From Tenrec ecaudatus (Eukaryota > Chordata > Mammalia > Afrosoricida > Tenrecidae), in contig NC_134546.1 in the NCBI RefSeq assembly GCF_050624435.1, positions 13,663,001-13,727,000 of the forward strand: a stretch of DNA of 64,000 bases, given 5' to 3'. Shown here one piece after another: positions 46,236 to 57,225 of this stretch. A program made the translations under genes and the position numbers. Each line of letters opens with the position of its first letter. Positions within the stretch are counted from its first letter, which is position 1. Under the pieces are notes generated by a model that was not told the DNA's origin, made no database searches, and was given only the letters and a program-made list of their open reading frames with translations.

Positions 46236-47087
46236 ACCTTTCCGTAGAGCTCGCACTCTGAGCTCAGACTTTCGTCCGCTAAACTGTGCAAACTACATTT
46301 GCTTCGTTGGAGTCTGCCACTTGTGTGGTATTGCTGTACTATAAACACTAGATAGCAAAGGGAGGGGTTCTCCCAGTGATCTTTGGACGGAGGGCTGTGG
46401 TCAGAAAACAATAATAACGAGGCTAGCACACGCACACACCATCTGCTTCAGCAGAAGGGAAGGTGGGAACCATCAACAGGGCGTTGGCATTGTTATGGGA
46501 AGGCAGACGGTGAGGCATTGATGAAGATGATTTGGGTGGCGAGGTGACATCCTGTGACTTGTGTCATGGACAAGGAAACGGAGTAACGTCTTGTATTCAA
46601 ACCCACAGTATCCCTAGAACTACAAGTGTATCTGACCCTGGGAGCCTCCGGAAAACCTCCCTGTTGGCTAAGACGCGAGATGCCCTGGGAATATGGCCAG
46701 TCTACACACTTTATGGGACAAGGGCACAGTGGTCCAACTGGTTCTTAAGATTGGCCAAGAGCCGAGGAGTAGTGGGAGGCTCATCAGAGGCAGTCTTCTG
46801 TTTTACAAAGAGAAGTCTACGTTGTTGACTTTGGAACCATGAAGAAGATGTAAAGGGAAATCAACTGGGCCAAGCAGGGAGATCCTTTGAAACATAAAAG
46901 ACTGGACACCATTGGCATTGCTTATTCCAATAAGTCTTAAATTTGGGTGGGGATCAGCTTTCTGTCATTTGTTATTTCCAAGGTTTCTTAGGACAAGTAG
47001 AGGCTTCTTTTCTAAAATTAATTTATGTGCATTTTTTCCTGTCTTCTCTTTCTGTCACTACTTTTGTCCCAGCAATAAGAAGCCCTG
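46236..47087. other. Unassigned sequence
   Basis: No gene or repeat recognised. Confidence 0.4.
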
Positions 47088-47280
47088 ATGGAGGAAAGAT
47101 AACACATTTTACTGCTGACCAAGGTTGGCAGTTCAAATCTATCCAGTTCAAACCTATCTCTGAGGGAGAAAGACCTACAGATCTGCCCCTAAAATGATCG
47201 TGGTCTAACACACCCTGTGGGGGAGTTTCCCTGTTCCATGAGATTGCTATGAACCACAACCAACTGAACAGCTCCTAGCT
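47088..47280 (+). mobile_element. AfroSINE, degraded
   Basis: TGACCAAGGTTGGCAGTTCA (B-box region), GAGGGAGAAAGACCTACAGA, CACCCTGTGGGGGAGTTTCC and GAGATTGCTATGAACCACAA, in SINE order. Confidence 0.75.
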
Positions 47281-47507
47281 GTGTCTCTGCAGGTTCTTGC
47301 TTCTTCCCAATAATCATTTCGTTACCATGAGGACGGGTGATCATGTTCAATCCAACTCCCACAATGAGATACAGATTACTGACTGATTGGTGCTCCTCAA
47401 AACCCTGTCTCTACAAAATACATTCTTGTTCACTATGTTCCTCGATGACTACTCCTTCCCCGTCTGAGAGCTCATCTTGGTCACTTGTTTACCACGGACT
47501 GCTGTGT

Positions 47508-47655
47508 GTTGCACAGTGCCCTCCAGTTGGTCCCAGCTCACAGTGTCCCTCTGCACAATAGAAGGAAACACTACCTGGTCCTGTGTCATCCTCACACGTC
47601 TTCTTAGCTTTCAGCCCATTGTTATAGTCGCTGGGTCAGTCTTGTCAAGGGACTA
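47508..47655 (-). mobile_element. RTE 3' fragment (antisense)
   Basis: AGTGTCCCTCTGCACAATAG, AAGGAAACACTACCTGGTCC, TGTGTCATCCTCACACGTCT and AGCCCATTGTTATAGTCGCT give the reversed RTE tail. Confidence 0.8.
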
Positions 47656-47689
47656 GGGACGAAGGGATTAGAAACGAGAGAGTAAGAAG

Positions 47690-47870
47690 TGCATTTTATA
47701 GACACCACATTTTATTTAGTTTAGCCTCAAAACTGCTAGGGACTAGTTATTATGCCTATTTTTATACTAAGGGTCTGGAGACTTTCTTACAGCCTTTAGC
47801 TAATATGTGGTAGAGTCCAAATTGAAACTCAGTCTCAAACCCTCATGCTTAATCTGCACTCTATGCAGCC
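47690..47870 (+). mobile_element. MIR
   Basis: CTAGGGACTAGTTATTATGC, CCTATTTTTATACTAAGGGT, CTAATATGTGGTAGAGTCCA and AATTGAAACTCAGTCTCAAA match MIR core and 3' order. Confidence 0.75.
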
Positions 47871-47874
47871 TCAA

Positions 47875-48030
47875 TAATTTATCTCAAAGGTATTATTACA
47901 TCAGTTTTAAAGATGAGGAAACTGACGTTAAGGGAAATTTTTGCTCTTCCACAATTAAAGAACGATTGAACAGTGGAAATGAACTTAAATGTGGGTCTTT
48001 GAGCCCCAAACATAGTTCCCGTTCCCCTTA
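47875..48030 (+). mobile_element. MIR, second copy
   Basis: GGTATTATTACATCAGTTTT, AAAGATGAGGAAACTGACGT and TTAAATGTGGGTCTTTGAGC form a second MIR-like core directly after the first. Confidence 0.65.
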
Positions 48031-50097
48031 TCACATCTGATGGCTATAGATTGGTCAAGGAAATATATAAATACATCCTCTGAGAGAGATCATCACTGAT
48101 GTGTATTCTCGCTCTTAACACCCCCCTTTGTAAATGAAAAAGCCTGCTCCTTGGTGATCCAAACTTGTCATTTCTCTCACTCCAAGAGATTTGTCACCTG
48201 GAAATATTTGCAAGGTGTTAACCAATCATTAAAAGGTACTTGAAATACTCATTTTTCTTCTTGATGACACTAAACATCAACTGCTTCTCAGATTAAGTAC
48301 TCCATATTTTAAATTATGGGCTGGGTTTGAGTGTATGGAACTTTCCAGTGCTTTGACTGGAAGTTCAGTTTAGGCAGGAATCATGAATGATTCTCCTCTG
48401 CTCTCAGGTTCAGCCCGTCGCTCATCAGTGAGAGGTACAGTCAATTTCTACCCCATTTTAGCCCATAGAGTTGCGGGGGAATAACATCAAGTATCAAAAG
48501 TGTTACCTTCTGCAATTCATAAAGTTGCACTGAATAGAATTATCACCTTGAAATTACAGGGTAAAACTCCCTATACAAAAACAGATTAAAGACAAATTAG
48601 ACTGTGGGCCAGGTCACTCTGATTGTTAATTAGTGATAATGGAAATACAATTAGCATAATGAGTTCCAATTACTGTATATGGAGAAATATGAGCACACTG
48701 CTTTCATAAATCTTGGTTCCAGGAAAAATAAAATGCATCTGGTTTAACAAAGCATGCCCTTCTCTACTGCAGAAAGCTTCCTGGTAAATATCTTTTATTG
48801 TGAAGCTAAATCCTTCCTCTGATGGGTTGTGATTTGGGTGAAAAAAAAAACCAAAAAAAAAAAAAACGGCGACAGAATGGATTTGCCCTGTCTGATAGCT
48901 GAGCAGTTTTGTATTAGCTCAGCTTCTGTTTCAAGCCTCCTCAAAATCTAACCATCTGTTTCTCCAATCGTGGGTTAAAAATGTTTGGGAGATTCATAGA
49001 CCATTGCATCAAATGTGCTTATTGTCTTTGAAATGTCGAGGAGGCCCCTTTCTGCCTTTGATAAGCTGTGAAATTGAGAGCCAATTATAGTCACATATTT
49101 ACACAAATCCGAGTGGGGGGTTGAAATCTCTGTGTAAGAGTGAGTTGATGAGAAGCAACAGCAATAGGATGCCTATGGGGGTGTTAATGAAGTTGTTTTT
49201 CAGAGAGCAGTTCTACTGGGCCCGGATCTTTATTTTCCACCCAGTCTTCACTGTCTTCAACTTTTCATGGCTGGCACTAATCTGTCTTAACTTCCCCCAA
49301 AGTTCTATCAGCAAAGAGGCATAAGCTTTCCAGTTCTCTTGTCTTCCCTTTTCCACTCCCTCTTGCTCCTTCACTTGCCATAAGTGCTCAGCTGTTGACA
49401 GATTACATTCCAAGGCTGGTTAAAACCCAGGCCATTTGGCCAACGAATGGGAATGCATGTGGACTGCTCAGCCCACACAGGTGACATTACACCTTGCACC
49501 AAGGGAACGTGCCATCTTCCTTGTTGTACCCTGTAAATCTGATAGACGCTATTAACCTTTTCAGCTAATCCCCGTGGAGCCCTGCGATGGTGAATCTCAG
49601 TAGTAATTGCCAAGACAAAAATGTCCCAGCATGCCTATAGTCTCTGTAAGGATCTATGAACGAGGCAAGTTGGCTGCGCAAACGCCTTTTCCCCAATTGC
49701 TTTCGTGATTTACCTTCAGCTGTCAGTCTGCACCCAGGCCCCAGGGCTTCCCATTCTTTCCCCAGGCCCAGAGAGCACATCTTTCTGAGGGCTTCCTTCT
49801 GTCCTGAATGGGACTTTGCTGCTGAGGTGAAGTGTTACTCATGGAGGCCAGAGGCGCTTCTAAAATTGAGGGTTCATGGAGGAGCAACCTTCCCCTTCCC
49901 ATCTGGGTGATTCACAGCACATTTTCCGTCTGGGTTTGACTGTGGTTGTCATATTTTTAACCTAGCCGAGTCCCCTCAGTCGGAAAGCATCTGTAAACTG
50001 GATTATTCAATAAAAGGAATGCTTGTCAGGCATCATTCTCCCTCAGCAGTTTCAGGGGCTTTCTCTAAAACAGGCTTTCACACCACACGGCCTCTCC

Positions 50098-50098
<1 letters not shown>
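48031..50098. other. Repeat-poor sequence; possible conserved noncoding element
   Basis: The longest stretch without recent transposons. 48600-48830 looks like a regulatory block: GATTGTTAATTAGTGATAAT, ATACAATTAGCATAATGAG and other TAAT motifs. A poly(A) run with one CC interruption lies at about 48841-48866. No exon recognised. Confidence 0.4.

Positions 50099-50143
<45 letters not shown>
50099..50143. repeat. (CA)n microsatellite
   Basis: About 22 tandem CA units. Confidence 0.95.
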
Positions 50144-50146
<3 letters not shown>

Positions 50147-50594
50147 GAACGAGGTCAAAATGATCATTGACTCTCTGTCGGTCCATATTTATGTTGAGAG
50201 GTATGGTTCAGCTTAAAAAGACAAGCTCCCCTCTCAGGGATTTTATTATGAAGGTCTTTATCGGATGTATATTTCTAGATCTGTTTAAGCGAGGAAGAAG
50301 CAGTGTCTTGAGAGGCAGGTGAGGCACGCTGGAATGAAGACTGACCTCTTGGGTGCTGGCAAGTGTTGAATTGACAGGCATAACAATGGATATTTGATAA
50401 GCACTGATCATAATGAGTATTTGATAAACAGCTCTGGGCAGCATTTGTGGCAAACCATGGTTACGCTCTGGACTTTGTTTTACTTATAATATGGAGGGAG
50501 TTTTTTCTTAGATACTCTATAAGATTTGTTTCAGCTCTGACATGTTATGAACATTCTAAAGCCAAAATCCAAAGCAGAAGGGTTTCATCTAGAG

Positions 50595-50807
50595 CAGGGG
50601 TCGGCAAATGCTTGAGACGGAAGAGTCACTCCGGGCTGTCACAACAATTTAACAATTAGTGGAGCGCCATACATATGTTTTGAAACACAAATGAAATCAC
50701 CATTATCTGAGTAATACCCTTTAACATTTTCCCATTTTATTTCGGAGCCACATGTACGTACTGTGAGAGCTGAATCTGGCTCAGGAGTTGCAACTGACAG
50801 ACAACTG
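50595..50807 (+). mobile_element. Non-autonomous hAT element with 8-bp target duplication
   Basis: Starts CAGGGGTCGGCAAATGCTTG, a start shared by several hAT MITE families, and ends GACAGACAACTG. It is flanked by ATCTAGAG (50587-50594) and ATCTAGAA (50808-50815), 7 of 8 identical. The interior TTTCGGAGCCACATGTACGT and GAATCTGGCTC agree with hAT MITEs carrying GAGCCACATG-type motifs. It is 213 bp long with no coding, and is distinct from the SPIN-like copies. Confidence 0.87.
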
Positions 50808-50815
50808 ATCTAGAA

Positions 50816-51756
50816 AAATGTTAGAAAGACTTGCAGATCAATATAAATAATTGTTTATTTTTATCCATCTGCACCATTTAGAATTAGATTCAACTGCACC
50901 CAATATAAGAGCTCCAACCAGCAGAGTCCTCTCCCTGTGCACCCCAGGCTGGTAGTCCTCAAAACACCAAAGCCAACTTCCTGTCCAGGATGGTCACTGG
51001 TGTTCCAGACATCACCGCTATGTTCTACGCAAGAAGAGAAGTGGAATTGTGGGTAAAAGGCTAAAGACTTGCTTGACAGCCCTTGAAGATACTTTTCTGG
51101 CCTTGTATTTATATTCCACGAGTATCCGTAGTTTGAGAGAGGCTAGAAAATGGAATATTTTAATCAGATCCCCTGTGGCCCACAAGCCAAGGCTCTCTTA
51201 GTAAGAAAGAAAGGGTGCTGGATTCTGGGTAGAAAAACAGTAATATTCCTTTGTGTTATGTCGCTTGATCGCAGAAACCGCTCCCCCACCTTACAAACAT
51301 ATGTTATTCTTATTCTACAGTCCCGGCCTGATGGTAAATGAAGTTCCAGGCAAAATGTTTACGTCTTCCTTAAGGACCAAGAAGGAGCCCTCTGCTCTCT
51401 TGCCTATCCATTTACAATTTAGGAAATCACCCTCCACTTTTAAATAGCACTCGATGTGAAAAGTAGCATGATGGTGTGTGTTTTTTTTTATGTAAAATTC
51501 ATCGGAAAACCCCAACTAGCTGGCAATTAGTGAGAGCAAAATGACTAGGCATTCTCTTAAAGCCACCTATATTTAGGTGACAGAAGAGGAGAAGCACACC
51601 ATAACTAACTTACAAGACTTCAGAAAGGAGCTAATTCACTGTCTTCCAATGTCCACGTGATAACACATACATATATACACACATATAGATATCACAAAAC
51701 CTGTAGACTTTGCCCACACAGAAGTCAGTCTTCTGGTAGAAGAGTCTGGTTTTTAG
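50816..51756. other. Unassigned sequence
   Basis: No repeat or gene recognised between the hAT element and the RPL35 retrocopy. Confidence 0.4.
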
Positions 51757-51770
51757 AAATCTACGAAATG
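51757..51770 (+). repeat. Target-site duplication, left copy (RPL35 retrocopy)
   Basis: AAATCTACGAAATG, matching 52193-52206 at 13 of 14 positions. Confidence 0.93.
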
Positions 51771-52192
51771 GATTCTAAAGCTCAGCCATGGCCAAGATTA
51801 GAGCCCGGGAACTTGGCGGCAAGAAGGAAGAGCTGCTCAAACAGCTCGACGACCTGAAGGTGGAGTTGTCGCAGCTGTGCGTTGCCAAAGTGACAGGCGG
51901 CGCGGCGTCCAAGCTCTCCAAAATCCGAGTTGTCCGCAAATCCATTGCTCAAGTTCTCACCGTCATGAACCAGACTCAGAAGGAGAACCTCAGGAAGTTC
52001 TACAAGAGGAAGAAGCACAAGCCCCTGGATCTGCGGCCCAAGAAAACGGGAGCCATGCGCCGCCGCCTCAACAAGCCCGGGGAGAGCCTGAAGACCAGGA
52101 AGCAGCAACTGAAGGAGCGGCTGTACCCACTGCGCAAGCACGCAGTCAAGGCCTGAGCTGTGCACATCAATAAAACAAACTGGCTGGGAATA
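51771..52192 (+). pseudogene. RPL35: RPL35 retrocopy (processed), intact 122-codon frame 51788-52156
   Basis: RPL35 is the eL29-family (uL29) protein of the large ribosomal subunit. The frame starts at ATG 51788 and stops at TGA 52154-52156 with no intron. It reads [20 protein letters not shown] at the start and [19 protein letters not shown] at the end, the full-length protein less one lysine codon in the GKKK run near residue 12 (122 versus the usual 123 residues). A short 3' UTR follows with AATAAAAC and CTGGCTGGGAATAAAA. Target duplications AAATCTACGAAATG (51757-51770) and AAATCTATGAAATG (52193-52206) flank it, with one mismatch. These features show L1-mediated retroposition. The poly(A) tail is almost absent and no promoter is seen, so it is probably a pseudogene despite the open frame. 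Confidence 0.95.
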
Positions 52193-52206
52193 AAATCTAT
52201 GAAATG

Positions 52207-52604
52207 TCACATTCTCCGAAGCCTTTTTTGAAAGTGCGGACAAGCCGTTGGTAGAACAACTTGCCAATATTTGAGATTCCAAATTCATGGTACATCTCAG
52301 CAGTTGACATCCAAGGATCCCTATGGATTTTCCCCATTTGCCATTGCTGGATTTCAGGGAAATATAGAGAAGAGTGAATGTCGGTTGGCTCACACAGCAG
52401 AATTTTTTTTTTAATGGAGGATGGACATTTGGGGACTTGAAGCCTTCTGAGGGATACATTAGTGAAATGGAATGGCATGAGAGTAGATTTCAATGTGATG
52501 TGTTTTGTGTGTGTGTGTATGTGTGTGTGTGTTTATACTTATAATGCCTCATTCTTGTTTCTTTAGGAATTTCTTAGGTGGGAGGAAGTTGAGGCTTTGG
52601 CTCC
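52207..52604. other. Unassigned sequence with (TG)n run
   Basis: A TG-rich microsatellite lies at about 52506-52532; otherwise nothing recognised. Confidence 0.5.
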
Positions 52605-52845
52605 CTTACTAAAGACATGCCATTAGGAGAGACCAGTCACTAGAAAGAAACTTCATGTGAATAGCTTAGAGGGTTGGCAAAATTTAGAGAAACCCTCAGT
52701 GAAATGAATTGACAAGCTACCTAATATAATGGTCTCAAACATCCTAATAATCATGAAGATGGACCGGGACGAGGTGATGGTTTGTTCTGATATACATAAG
52801 GTTGGAGCCAACTTGACAGCAATTGGTAACAATGACATGATACTC
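52605..52845 (+). mobile_element. RTE 3'-tail fragment
   Basis: GAGAGACCAGTCACTAGAAA, ATCATGAAGATGGACCGGGA, TGGTTTGTTCTGATATACAT and CCAACTTGACAGCAATTGGT follow RTE 3' order in sense. Confidence 0.75.
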
Positions 52846-53469
52846 CATAAATCAATTTTCTTTCAGATGGTCGGAAACAAAACCCACAAAAAATGAGTCC
52901 TATGTTTAAATCCCATAAGCATGTTGGAAGAGCTAGTAGAGGACAATATTTTAGGTGTTTGGGTTGCAAACAAACCAATTCTTGCAAGCATAAGCAAAAG
53001 TGAGTTTATTGAAAGGGTATCAGGTAGCTCATAAAGTAAAAGGTAGAAACAGCAAGCAAGTGACATCACACGCCAAACACAGGGCAGGGGAGGTGCTGCT
53101 GGCAGCGTGGACCACACACCTGCCTCGAACCTGCCCATCTTCAGATGTCTCCTGATGCTTTCCTCACGAGTGCCTGGGAACAGAGAATATGACTGATGTC
53201 ATTAAGCGATGTGCTCACTTTGTGGCCATTGACTGAGCAACGTACGCTGATTGACGTAAACGCAAGTGGGACCTGCCAAGGGGAAAGGTCATTCCCTAAA
53301 TGTGTGCCATTTTTACCTGAAATGGGCTGAATGGATGTTGTCGTTTTTATGAAAAAAGCCAACAACTGCTATGAAATGCTTCTTAGATGTTAATGTTCAT
53401 GGGACTCTTTTGGACCTCTTAATAAATTGCAGGCTCTGACTCAGGAGCTGATGGTGGAGGCCTGTTATA
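52846..53469. other. Unassigned sequence
   Basis: No gene or repeat recognised. Confidence 0.4.
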
Positions 53470-53582
53470 GCGTACATACTCGAGTATAAGTCGACCCAAA
53501 TATCAGCCGAGGCACCTAACTTGACCAGAAAAACTGCATTAAAATGTGCTGAAAAACTCGGCTTACACACGAGTATATATGG
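53470..53582 (+). mobile_element. Hairpin MITE, copy 5, TA-flanked
   Basis: GCGTACATACTCGAGTATAA at the left and ACACACGAGTATATATGG at the right, with TA on each side (53468-53469, 53583-53584). GACCCAAATATCAGCCGAGG and AAAATGTGCTGAAAAACTCG are the shared internal blocks. Good preservation. Confidence 0.92.
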
Positions 53583-53689
53583 TACTTTTTTCTCATAAAA
53601 TCTGTCTAATTTGTCACAGATTTTGAGTAGCCAGGCTTCGTAACAGCGAATGTCAGAAAGACAATGAGCCTCACCTTTTAAAATTTTTG

Positions 53690-54385
53690 TGTATTTTCTT
53701 TTGTCCCCCTTGATTGAAGTGTAATTAAATGATATGTATTAAAATGAGTATACCTGGAGGCTAAACATTTCACTGGTTTATACATCTGGGCAAATAGTAC
53801 CCCGTCACAATACAGTGCGTCACAATCTTTCTAGAAAGCATAAGATGCTCTCTTTCTTTTGTGCCTCTCCCCTCTAAGACTAGTTTTGCCTATGGCTGAT
53901 TGCTATGATTTATGAGTCATAGAAATGGGATCATATAGTATTTACTGCTCGTGACTAGTTTATTTCACTCAGCATTATGCATATGAAATTTATCCACGCC
54001 GATGCAAGAATCCTTGATTCATTCCTTTCTGTTGCTGAATAGTATTCCATTCTGTGAATGTGCTGTAACTTATCCATCCTCCGTTGATGGGCATTTGGGT
54101 TGTTTCCAATTTGTTGCTCTTCTGAATAAAATGGTTTATGAAAGGCTGTAAGTACCCAGCCATGCGGTGACTGGATGGTAAGGCACTTGTGCATTTCACT
54201 TTGCAAAAATCTCACAGGTATTTCTTGACAGTGGCTATTCCACTTTATTCTCCCGCCAGCTGCAAGTAGAAATGCCAGTTGTTCTGACTTTGTTGTTGTC
54301 AGTCTCTCAAGTTCTAATTCTGCAGCTTTTAATTTTAATTTTCCTGGATGGCAATCTATGGTGAATGTGTCTACATGCATATAGC
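53690..54385 (-). mobile_element. L1 LINE, ORF2 C terminus and 3' UTR (antisense)
   Basis: A 141-codon minus-strand frame (53955-54380) ends with PNAHQRRMDKLQHIHRMEYY, then SATERNESRIL and INFICIMLSEIN. This is the diagnostic C-terminal stretch of mammalian L1 ORF2 (MEYYSA...ILSE). Its first part is out of register with L1, so the open frame is fortuitous there. The remainder to 53690 is 3' UTR-like. Inactive. Confidence 0.85.
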
Positions 54386-55817
54386 TTTATCTCCCTGTTT
54401 GCCTAATCTCATTTCTACCTTTAAAATACAGCCTCCCTTTGAATCTAGTAAACAACTGGTCTACCCCTCGGCCACATAATAGAATTTCAGATCGATTCCT
54501 ACTTCTTCTTTGTGATGACATTCACTAGCCACCATCTTTCCTGAGCAAAATTTTGGAAAAGAGTATGGGCTAGTGGACAAGGTAACACTATTTTCTCATT
54601 AAAAATAATGCCCAGTTCTTTCTCTGATGGTATTTAAATTTGCCATCCCAGGCTCTTGGAGTCAAATACATTGAGAGTGTCCCATGTGTGTTCTTTGACA
54701 CTTGGGTGTAATTGTGGTGAACTTTGAATTTCTAGCTTAAGGTCAGTTATTAACTATTGATGGATTCTCCTTTTCTCTACTTAATGCTAAAGTATTCATA
54801 CTAACCAAGACAGATGGGAGCAGTAAGGAGTTTTTCAATGCCATTGCTGTGTAAGCTGTCTTTTGCTTCCCTCATGTGAGAAACTCAAAGCACTTTTAGA
54901 GAGATCTTTTATTCAAGGTAACGGCTGGGGGTGGACAGGGGGGAGGTGAGAAAGTCTTTGCATCCATTCCTTGAACCCCAGTTTTTAGAGCCCCATATGC
55001 CTGTTCTGAAACAGGCTTTTCGTGTCATGAAAGATGAGAAAATGGAATCTTTGACAACAACCTTGGCCGGCCCACTTTGGATCCAAATGGGATCCAGATG
55101 TAAGTAAGAAGGATGACCAGGCCTTTGACATCCCGGACAAGTCACCCTGACAAACAACTGCACTGCTGTGGATTTCCCAGGAGGCGGAAGAGTGCCCGCT
55201 GAGATTTATAAACACATCCATAATAAACGGGATGCTGAAGTTTAAACTGCAATGGAGCCTCCTCCACCGAGCGGCCGAGGTCTCCTGTGATTTAGAGAGG
55301 TGACATTTACTGTGTGCAGACCTATTATTCAGAGTGACTGTTTGTGTATAGACAATATTTTAAAATGGCTTGCTGTAGATGAAAAATTCTTATTAAGTCA
55401 GAAAAACAGTTTAAGTAGGTAACACTCTCTCAGTTTAGTCTGCTATAAGTCTTACCGTCTTTGCCACATGGAAGGTGTCTGGGGTGGGAGGCAGTGGCAC
55501 TTCATAGGCACTGGTTAAGAGTACTACCTCCAGAGTAAACAGGATGCTGGGCTTCGGCGAAGAAACAGAATCCCCCACTCAACATAGGGTAGAAGGTGTT
55601 TCCACAGCTTGCATCTCTTGACTGCAGGGTTTCCCATGCGTAGGGGTGAGGTGTCCTGAGCCAGTCAGGTGGGGGTCGAGAGAGCACTCGGGAGTAGACA
55701 TCTAGAAATGTGAGCAACCTGATCGTTTCACAGAGCTTCCTCGATCCCCACAACCTCGTTTTGTTTAACGTGCAAAATAGGAGAATTGGGTTAGGTGCTT
55801 CCTGAAAGTCTGTCAGA
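54386..55817. other. Unassigned sequence
   Basis: No gene or repeat recognised. Confidence 0.4.
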
Positions 55818-56010
55818 GACTCTGGGGAGTGTAAATGGTTAACATGACCAACTACTACACAAAAGGTTAGGGGTTCAAATCCACTGGGAAACTTGGGAAG
55901 AAAGCACTGGCTATTATTTCTGAAAAATCAATCTCTGAAAAGTGTACTCACACACACATGATGTTGCCATGATTCAGAATCAACTTGTCAGCAACTGGCT
56001 TTACAATTGC
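55818..56010 (+). mobile_element. AfroSINE, degraded
   Basis: ACTCTGGGGAGTGTAAATGG, GGTTAGGGGTTCAAATCCAC (B box), CTGAAAAATCAATCTCTGAA, ATGTTGCCATGATTCAGAAT and CAACTTGTCAGCAACTGG. Confidence 0.8.
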
Positions 56011-56149
56011 TTTAAGGTTTATGTGTACGCTGTTGCTTATACTCAATGATGGGCGTCATCCAGCCTCCCCCAAGCCTATCCTCATGCCTTCGTTGCTTCT
56101 CATTAAAATCCCATGGTAGTTTTGAGAACAGCAGCACAAGGATTAGTTT

Positions 56150-56345
56150 AAGGCCCCTGATGCCACAGTGGGTTCCATAATGGGCAGCTCACCCCCATGC
56201 CAGTGCTTTGAAATGACCAGTGCCTTTAGGGAGAACGATGAAGCGTGCTGCCTCTGTGAATGCTGCTGGTTCAGAAACCCACCGGGGCGACTTGACCCTG
56301 TTTTCTATAGTAGTTCAGAGTCAGAATCGATTGGTTCGCAGTGAG
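56150..56345 (+). mobile_element. AfroSINE, degraded
   Basis: AAGGCCCCTGATGCCACAGT at the start, CTGCTGGTTCAGAAACCCAC in the middle, and TCAGAGTCAGAATCGATTGG at the 3' end, which is the conserved SINE tail motif. Confidence 0.75.
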
Positions 56346-56364
56346 AGTTCTTTTTTGTTTTTCA

Positions 56365-56480
56365 GTTTTTTCAAATGAGAAAACTGGGCCTCAGGGATTG
56401 TAGGTCCCTTGCCTGGTACCACATGGCTGGCAGGAACCCAACCCCTAGAGTTTGCCCGAAGTCTAGGACTCCATCTCCTT
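56365..56480 (+). mobile_element. MIR, 3' part
   Basis: AATGAGAAAACTGGGCCTCA, GGTCCCTTGCCTGGTACCAC, GGCTGGCAGGAACCCAACCC and GTCTAGGACTCCATCTCCTT match the MIR right half. Confidence 0.75.
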
Positions 56481-56727
56481 ACAGGTCTTAGCTCTCTTCC
56501 TGCATGAAGAACTGGAAATAGCGACGTGCAGTTCGCTGGAAGCATAGAAATGCTGGAAGCGAGAAGGACGCAGGCTAATGAAAGGACGCTCCTGTGTCCC
56601 TGTGTCTGGTCTTCCAGGAAAGACAAACACATCTCTGTCTAGCCAAACCCTACCCATGTTTAAAAGCCAAACTTAATGTTATGCTCTCATAGGCAGCTTG
56701 TCCTGGCCCATCCTAATCCTAGTGAAG
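56481..56727. other. Unassigned sequence
   Basis: No gene or repeat recognised. Confidence 0.4.
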
Positions 56728-56960
56728 ACTCCGTGTAGCAGTGGTTATGCATTGACCTTGGGCTGATAAAGGCAAGGTTGACAGTTCCAAAGAACCGGCC
56801 ACTCTGTAGAAGAAAGTTGAAACTTTCAACTCCCTTAAAGAGTTATAGTCTTGGAAACTCACACGGGGCAGTTCTAACTATATAGGGTTGTTATGAGGTT
56901 GACAGAGGGTTGATATGAGTCAAAATTGACCCCATGGCATTAAGTTTGGTGTTTGGGGTT
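56728..56960 (+). mobile_element. AfroSINE, near full length
   Basis: CGTGTAGCAGTGGTTATGCA, GGCAAGGTTGACAGTTCCAA, GAGTTATAGTCTTGGAAACT, GGGGCAGTTCTAACTATATA, GGGTTGTTATGAG and CCATGGCATTAAGTTTGGTG. Confidence 0.9.
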
Positions 56961-57032
56961 CCACATCTCAGTCTCCAGGGATCATCTCTTATGGATTGCT
57001 GATTGCATTCCTTATTGGAAACTCAAACCTGA

Positions 57033-57225
57033 CTGCCACGGAGTCTATTTTGACTTATAATGACGCCCTAGGAATAATAAAGCAGATTAGCTCCTGTAGG
57101 TTTCTGTGAATCTTTATGGGAACAGAACACCTCATCTTTCTCTTATAGAGTAGTTTCTGGGTTTGAACCACACACCTCGTGGTTGGCAGTCCAGTGCCTA
57201 ACCTACTATACCCCCAGAGACCTTT
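57033..57225 (-). mobile_element. AfroSINE (antisense)
   Basis: ACTGCCACGGAGTCTATTTT, GACTTATAATGACGCCCTAG, TAGTTTCTGGGTTTGAACCA and GCCTAACCTACTATACCCCC in reversed SINE order. Confidence 0.8.

Noticed and set aside
45475..46435. Long open frames (190-285 codons) on both strands
   Set aside because: They exist only because the purine tract lacks stop triplets; the products are simple Arg/Gly/Glu or Ser/Pro/Leu repeats in several overlapping frames.
51782..52459. 225-codon antisense frame opposite the RPL35 retrocopy
   Set aside because: Shadow of a conserved sense coding sequence; no independent motif.
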